The notes beneath the pieces were generated by a model. That model saw only the letters and a program-made list of their open reading frames with translations, was not told the DNA's origin and made no database searches. From the NCBI GenBank assembly GCA_011048645.1, contig DSDR01000148.1, forward strand, positions 1 to 10,649: a DNA stretch of 10,649 nt. Reading direction: 5' to 3'. The translations under genes were made by a program, and so were the position numbers. The DNA is from Phycisphaerales bacterium (GTDB lineage Bacteria; Planctomycetota; Phycisphaerae; Sedimentisphaerales; Anaerohalosphaeraceae). Shown here piece after piece: positions 7,833 through 10,649 of the stretch (position 1 is the stretch's first letter; every line of letters begins with the position of its first letter).

Positions 7833-8421
7833 TCGGTCCATCAATCTTATTTTTGAGGATGACCTGTCCGGAGCGGTATTGCGACGATTGTTCTCCGAGA
7901 TCAGGCCCGATTGTGAGATTGGCCTTGCCTATCGCACTGGCGGAAAGGGAAATATTAAACGCAGATTGAGGGGTTTCAATCATGCCGCCAAGGGAATGGC
8001 ATATTTTATTTTGGTGGATTTAGATGCGGACTATGCGTGTCCGCCGGCATTGCTTCAAGATTGGTTTGAGCATGACAAGCATCCGAATTTGCATTTTCGC
8101 ATTGCTGTTAGAGAAGTAGAGTCCTGGTTGTTGGCGTCACGATGTGCATTTTCCAATTATTTGGGAATTTCAAAAAAAATAATCCCTGAAATTCCGGATC
8201 AGGTATCAGATCCCAAAGAATTGCTATTGAAAATTGCTGGGAAATCCAGAAAGAAAAGTCTTCGGGACGATATCGTACCACAGATAAGAACAACAGCAAG
8301 GGTTGGTCCAAATTACAATGCCAGATTGGAAGAGTTTGTCAGTCAGCGGTGGGACTACCAGGAGGCAATATCGTCTTCAGAAAGCCTTCGGCGCACGGTT
8401 GAATATTTGAAAAAAATGTAA
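7825..8421 (+). CDS. TOPRIM-like, DUF4276-family-like protein (putative nuclease partner)
   Basis: A 198-residue protein that looks like the DUF4276/RloB-like group of TOPRIM-related proteins. An acidic residue follows the first strand (INLIFEDDLS, Glu11). VDLDAD (64-69) gives a DxDxD metal-type motif. REVESWLLA (97-105) matches the E-x-E/A-W-L-L-A motif of these families. GPNYNARLEEFV (161-172), a nearby WD and SESLRR (185-190) match the usual C-terminal region. A DxD plus upstream Glu suggests Mg-dependent nuclease chemistry; this is inference. The ATG at 7825 overlaps the ATPase stop by eight bases (ATGTCTAA), which suggests translational coupling. The frame stays open upstream to 7714, but that part lies within the ATPase gene and the protein pattern begins at MSNRSINLIFEDD. 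No strong Shine-Dalgarno is seen. The gene is AT-rich. Assignment to DUF4276 is by motif memory only. Confidence 0.85.
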   Translation: MSNRSINLIFEDDLSGAVLRRLFSEIRPDCEIGLAYRTGGKGNIKRRLRGFNHAAKGMAYFILVDLDADYACPPALLQDWFEHDKHPNLHFRIAVREVESWLLASRCAFSNYLGISKKIIPEIPDQVSDPKELLLKIAGKSRKKSLRDDIVPQIRTTARVGPNYNARLEEFVSQRWDYQEAISSSESLRRTVEYLKKM

Positions 8422-8451
8422 GCATTCATTACCCGATTTCAAGAAGATATT

Positions 8452-10221
8452 ATGAAAGAAAGCAGAGAATTACTGGCGCAGGCAGCCGAAACGTCAACGG
8501 ATGAATTTTTTTTGCCGCTGCCCGACGGCTACCAAAAGGGGAAAACACGCTATGTCATTGTGATGGGCACGGTGATGAGCGGTTTGGGCAAGGGTATTTT
8601 TTCGTCCTGTCTGGCCAAGCTCCTGCAGGATAAGGGGCTGAAGGTCGCCCCCATCAAACTGGAAGGGTATCTGAATATCGATTCGGGAACGCTCAATCCG
8701 TTTCGCCACGGCGAAGTCTTTGTGCTGGATGACGGGATGGAGACCGATATGGATCTGGGCACCTATGAGCGAATGCTTGATCAGAATCTCAGCCGGGCGA
8801 ATTTTTCCACCAGCGGCCAGATTTATCGCTCCGTTCTGGACAAAGAACGCCACGGCGAATATCTGGGCCGTGATGTGCAGATGATTCCGCATGTTACCGG
8901 CGAGGTCAAGTTGCGCCTGCGCGAACTGGCGGTCAAGACCGACGCCGATGTGGTCTTCGTGGAAATCGGCGGGACGGTCGGCGATCTGGAAAATGCGTTT
9001 TATATCGAGGCGATGCGCGAATTGGCCTACGAGGAAGGCCCGCATAGCTGCTGCTTTGTCGCGCTGACTTATATTCTTGAGCCGCACGCCCTCGGCGAAC
9101 AGAAATCCAAGGCCGCCCAGTTGGGCATCAAACAATTAATGCAGACCGGCATTCAGCCGGATATCATTGCTTGCCGGGCGGAAAATCCGGTCTCCGAAAC
9201 CGCGATGCAGAAAATCAGCGTTTTCGGCAACGTGCCGGCCGAGCGCGTCTTTAGTATGCACGATTCGGCCAGTATCTACTCCATTCCGGCGATGCTGCGG
9301 GACTGCGGGCTGGATTTTGAGGTGTTGCGATTGCTGCGGATTGAAGACCGCACCAAACTGCGCTATGAACGCAAGCAATGGGAACGATGGTGCGACTTTA
9401 CTGACAAGATCGGCAAAGAAGACAAAGAAGTGACCATCGGCGTTACCGGCAAGTACACCTCCGTGCGCGACAGCTATGCGTCGATTCTCAACGCGCTGGA
9501 GCACGCCGGGATTCATCTGGGCTGCAAAGTCCACGTGGACTGGATTGAAACGACCGATCTGACGGACCAAAACGCCGATCAATTTCTGAAAAATGTGGAC
9601 GGCATTATCGTGCCCGGAGGGTTCGGGGCCAGGGGTCTGGAGGGTAAAATCTCAAGCGTTCGCTACGCACGCGAACACAACATTCCTTATCTGGGGCTGT
9701 GTCTGGGCTTCCAGGCGGCGGTGATCGAGTATGCCCGTAATGTCTGCGGCCTGAGCGGCGCCAATACCACTGAGGTCGATCCAAAATGCCCTGAACAATT
9801 GATTGACGTGCTGCCCGAACAGAAAAAAATCGAAGGTCTGGGCGGCAATATGCGGCTGGGCGGACAGGATATTGCGATTAAACCCGATACCCTCGCCTGG
9901 CGATTGTTCGGTCGGGCAGAGTCGGTCCGTCTGCGATTTCGACATCGCTACGAAGTCGATCCTAACTATATCCCCTTGCTTGAGCAGCACGGCCTTGTCT
10001 TTTCGGGTAAATCACCGGTCCAGCCGATTGTGCAGATTCTTGAACTGCCCGGCCATCCGTTTTTTATGGGCACCCAGGCTCATCCGGAATTGACCAGCCG
10101 ACCGCTGCGTCCGCAACCGATGTTTGTGGCTCTGACGGCCGCGGCAATCCGCAAACGGTACGCCGACGCCGATCAAGCGGCCCCTGAAAAAGCGGTACAG
10201 GCGGTTTGTCGAACGTTATAG
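8452..10221 (+). CDS. pyrG: CTP synthase with divergent amidoligase site
   Basis: Converts UTP to CTP using ATP and ammonia from glutamine. The 589 residues exceed the usual 530-550, with about 30 extra residues before the first strand (RYVIVMGTVMSGLGKG, 33-48). The amidoligase domain (to about 300) keeps Lys47, ETDMDLG with Asp101, and VEIGGTVGD (170-178). The glutaminase domain has the oxyanion region PGGFGARGLEGK (388-399), nucleophile Cys417 in LGLCLGFQ, RHRYEV (497-502) and His544/Glu546 in AHPELTSRP, so the class I triad is complete. Several nearly invariant synthetase motifs differ: GGVxSxLGKG becomes GTVMSGLGKG, KLDPY becomes KLEGY (69-73), and KTKPTQ becomes KSKAAQ (218-223). Start ATG 8452 has a weak AAGAAG site (8441-8446). 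No separate promoter was found. Together with kdsB it would supply CTP for Kdo activation, as in the Chlamydia kdsB-pyrG cluster. Confidence 0.93.
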   Translation: MKESRELLAQAAETSTDEFFLPLPDGYQKGKTRYVIVMGTVMSGLGKGIFSSCLAKLLQDKGLKVAPIKLEGYLNIDSGTLNPFRHGEVFVLDDGMETDMDLGTYERMLDQNLSRANFSTSGQIYRSVLDKERHGEYLGRDVQMIPHVTGEVKLRLRELAVKTDADVVFVEIGGTVGDLENAFYIEAMRELAYEEGPHSCCFVALTYILEPHALGEQKSKAAQLGIKQLMQTGIQPDIIACRAENPVSETAMQKISVFGNVPAERVFSMHDSASIYSIPAMLRDCGLDFEVLRLLRIEDRTKLRYERKQWERWCDFTDKIGKEDKEVTIGVTGKYTSVRDSYASILNALEHAGIHLGCKVHVDWIETTDLTDQNADQFLKNVDGIIVPGGFGARGLEGKISSVRYAREHNIPYLGLCLGFQAAVIEYARNVCGLSGANTTEVDPKCPEQLIDVLPEQKKIEGLGGNMRLGGQDIAIKPDTLAWRLFGRAESVRLRFRHRYEVDPNYIPLLEQHGLVFSGKSPVQPIVQILELPGHPFFMGTQAHPELTSRPLRPQPMFVALTAAAIRKRYADADQAAPEKAVQAVCRTL

Positions 10222-10243
10222 GACAAGAACGGGCGTGGTTTGG

Positions 10244-10597
10244 CTACGGGGATTGCCGTTGTTCAAGCTGTTGTTTGAGCCGTTCGTTTTCCTGGCGGAG
10301 GGTTTCGGCTCGCTGTTCGGCCTCGGCAGTCATTTGCAGCAGACGAAAAGTCGTTTCGTCGGTTTGCTCGGAAATGTTTTGTTTTTCCTGTTTGAGTTGT
10401 TCGATTTGTTTCTCGAGTTGCGCGATGTGTTTGTCTTTTTTATCGAGCTGTTTTTTCAGCGCGATATTTTCATTAGCGACCAAGCGTGCCCGACGGATCA
10501 GGGCGGCATCCGATTCGGGGTCCCCGCAACCCGATGCCAAAAGAATCAAGCTAAGAAGCAGTCCCAAGCTTATCACGACACGATACATCGTTTTCAT
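10244..10597 (-). CDS. Small coiled-coil lipoprotein, function unknown
   Basis: A 117-residue predicted lipoprotein. MKTMYR supplies the basic N-region, residues 7-20 form a hydrophobic core, and ASGC at 21-24 gives a lipobox with Cys24 as the lipidated residue. Gly25 at position +2 does not match an inner-membrane retention Asp, so outer-membrane sorting is possible. From about residue 40 to the end it is rich in Glu, Lys, Gln and Leu with heptad-like spacing (LDKKDKHIAQLEKQIEQLKQ), indicating one long coiled coil. I recognise no named family. AGGAG upstream of the ATG at 10597, with a spacing of about six bases, makes the start firm. It converges on pyrG with only 22 bases between the two stops and no obvious terminator there. 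A structural or envelope-anchoring role is a guess. Confidence 0.85.
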   Translation of the reverse strand: MKTMYRVVISLGLLLSLILLASGCGDPESDAALIRRARLVANENIALKKQLDKKDKHIAQLEKQIEQLKQEKQNISEQTDETTFRLLQMTAEAEQRAETLRQENERLKQQLEQRQSP

Positions 10598-10625
10598 AGT
10601 GGTCTCCTGAAATTTCTCGGTTCAC

Positions 10626-10643
10626 AAAACCGCGCTAAGCGGT
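10626..10643 (-). terminator. Possible weak terminator hairpin at the window edge
   Basis: On the minus strand ACCGC pairs with GCGGT around a five-base loop (10629-10643), followed by four T (10629 down to 10626). It lies upstream of the lipoprotein gene and could end a minus-strand gene located beyond the window. The stem is only five pairs and the T run is short, so this is tentative. Confidence 0.25.
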
Positions 10644-10649
10644 ATTGTA

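Noticed and set aside
8407..8436. Possible promoter before pyrG beginning TTGAAA
   Set aside because: No acceptable -10 hexamer lies 16-18 bases downstream.
8494..9582. Antisense open frames of 213 and 148 codons inside pyrG
   Set aside because: No domain, no ribosome binding site and fully inside a well-conserved gene; these look like shadows of pyrG codon bias.
10206..10610. 134-codon plus-strand frame rich in Cys and Ser at the end of pyrG
   Set aside because: It is the complement of the lipoprotein gene, which has a lipobox, coiled coil and a strong AGGAG site.

Overview
The window is about 10.6 kb of gene-dense bacterial chromosome. It looks like a Gram-negative-type member of the Planctomycetota, possibly the Phycisphaerae/Sedimentisphaerales side. 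This placement is an inference. It rests on the kdsB gene (Kdo for lipopolysaccharide), a lipoprotein, a membrane protein with an N-terminal CxxC...CxxC zinc ribbon of a kind common in planctomycetes, and kdsB linked to pyrG. No rRNA, tRNA, CRISPR array, insertion sequence or transposase was seen.

Layout. (1) 59-3573, plus strand: aspS (aspartyl-tRNA synthetase), then an orphan membrane sensor histidine kinase whose sensor region carries a c-type heme motif (CxxCH). (2) 3488-5626, minus strand: a PilT-type pilus retraction ATPase, followed by a zinc-ribbon multi-span membrane protein whose 3' end overlaps the kinase gene tail-to-tail by 86 bases. (3) 5627-5924: a divergent intergenic region with a terminator-like hairpin and a near-consensus sigma-70 promoter (TTGACA, 17 bases, TATGAT) pointing at kdsB. 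(4) 5925-10221, plus strand: kdsB, an AAA/ABC-type ATPase, a small TOPRIM-like (DUF4276-like) protein and pyrG, closely spaced or overlapping and probably one transcript. (5) 10244-10597, minus strand: a small coiled-coil lipoprotein, convergent with pyrG.

How the genes fit together. PyrG makes CTP and KdsB uses CTP to activate Kdo, so their linkage makes metabolic sense and is also known from Chlamydia. Between them sits a two-gene ATPase plus TOPRIM-like cassette that is visibly more AT-rich than its hosts. Its architecture recalls OLD-like, RloA/RloB and PARIS-type anti-phage systems. This cassette is the best candidate for an undescribed or poorly described system here. The second point of interest is pyrG itself, whose amidoligase half departs from otherwise very conserved nucleotide-binding motifs.
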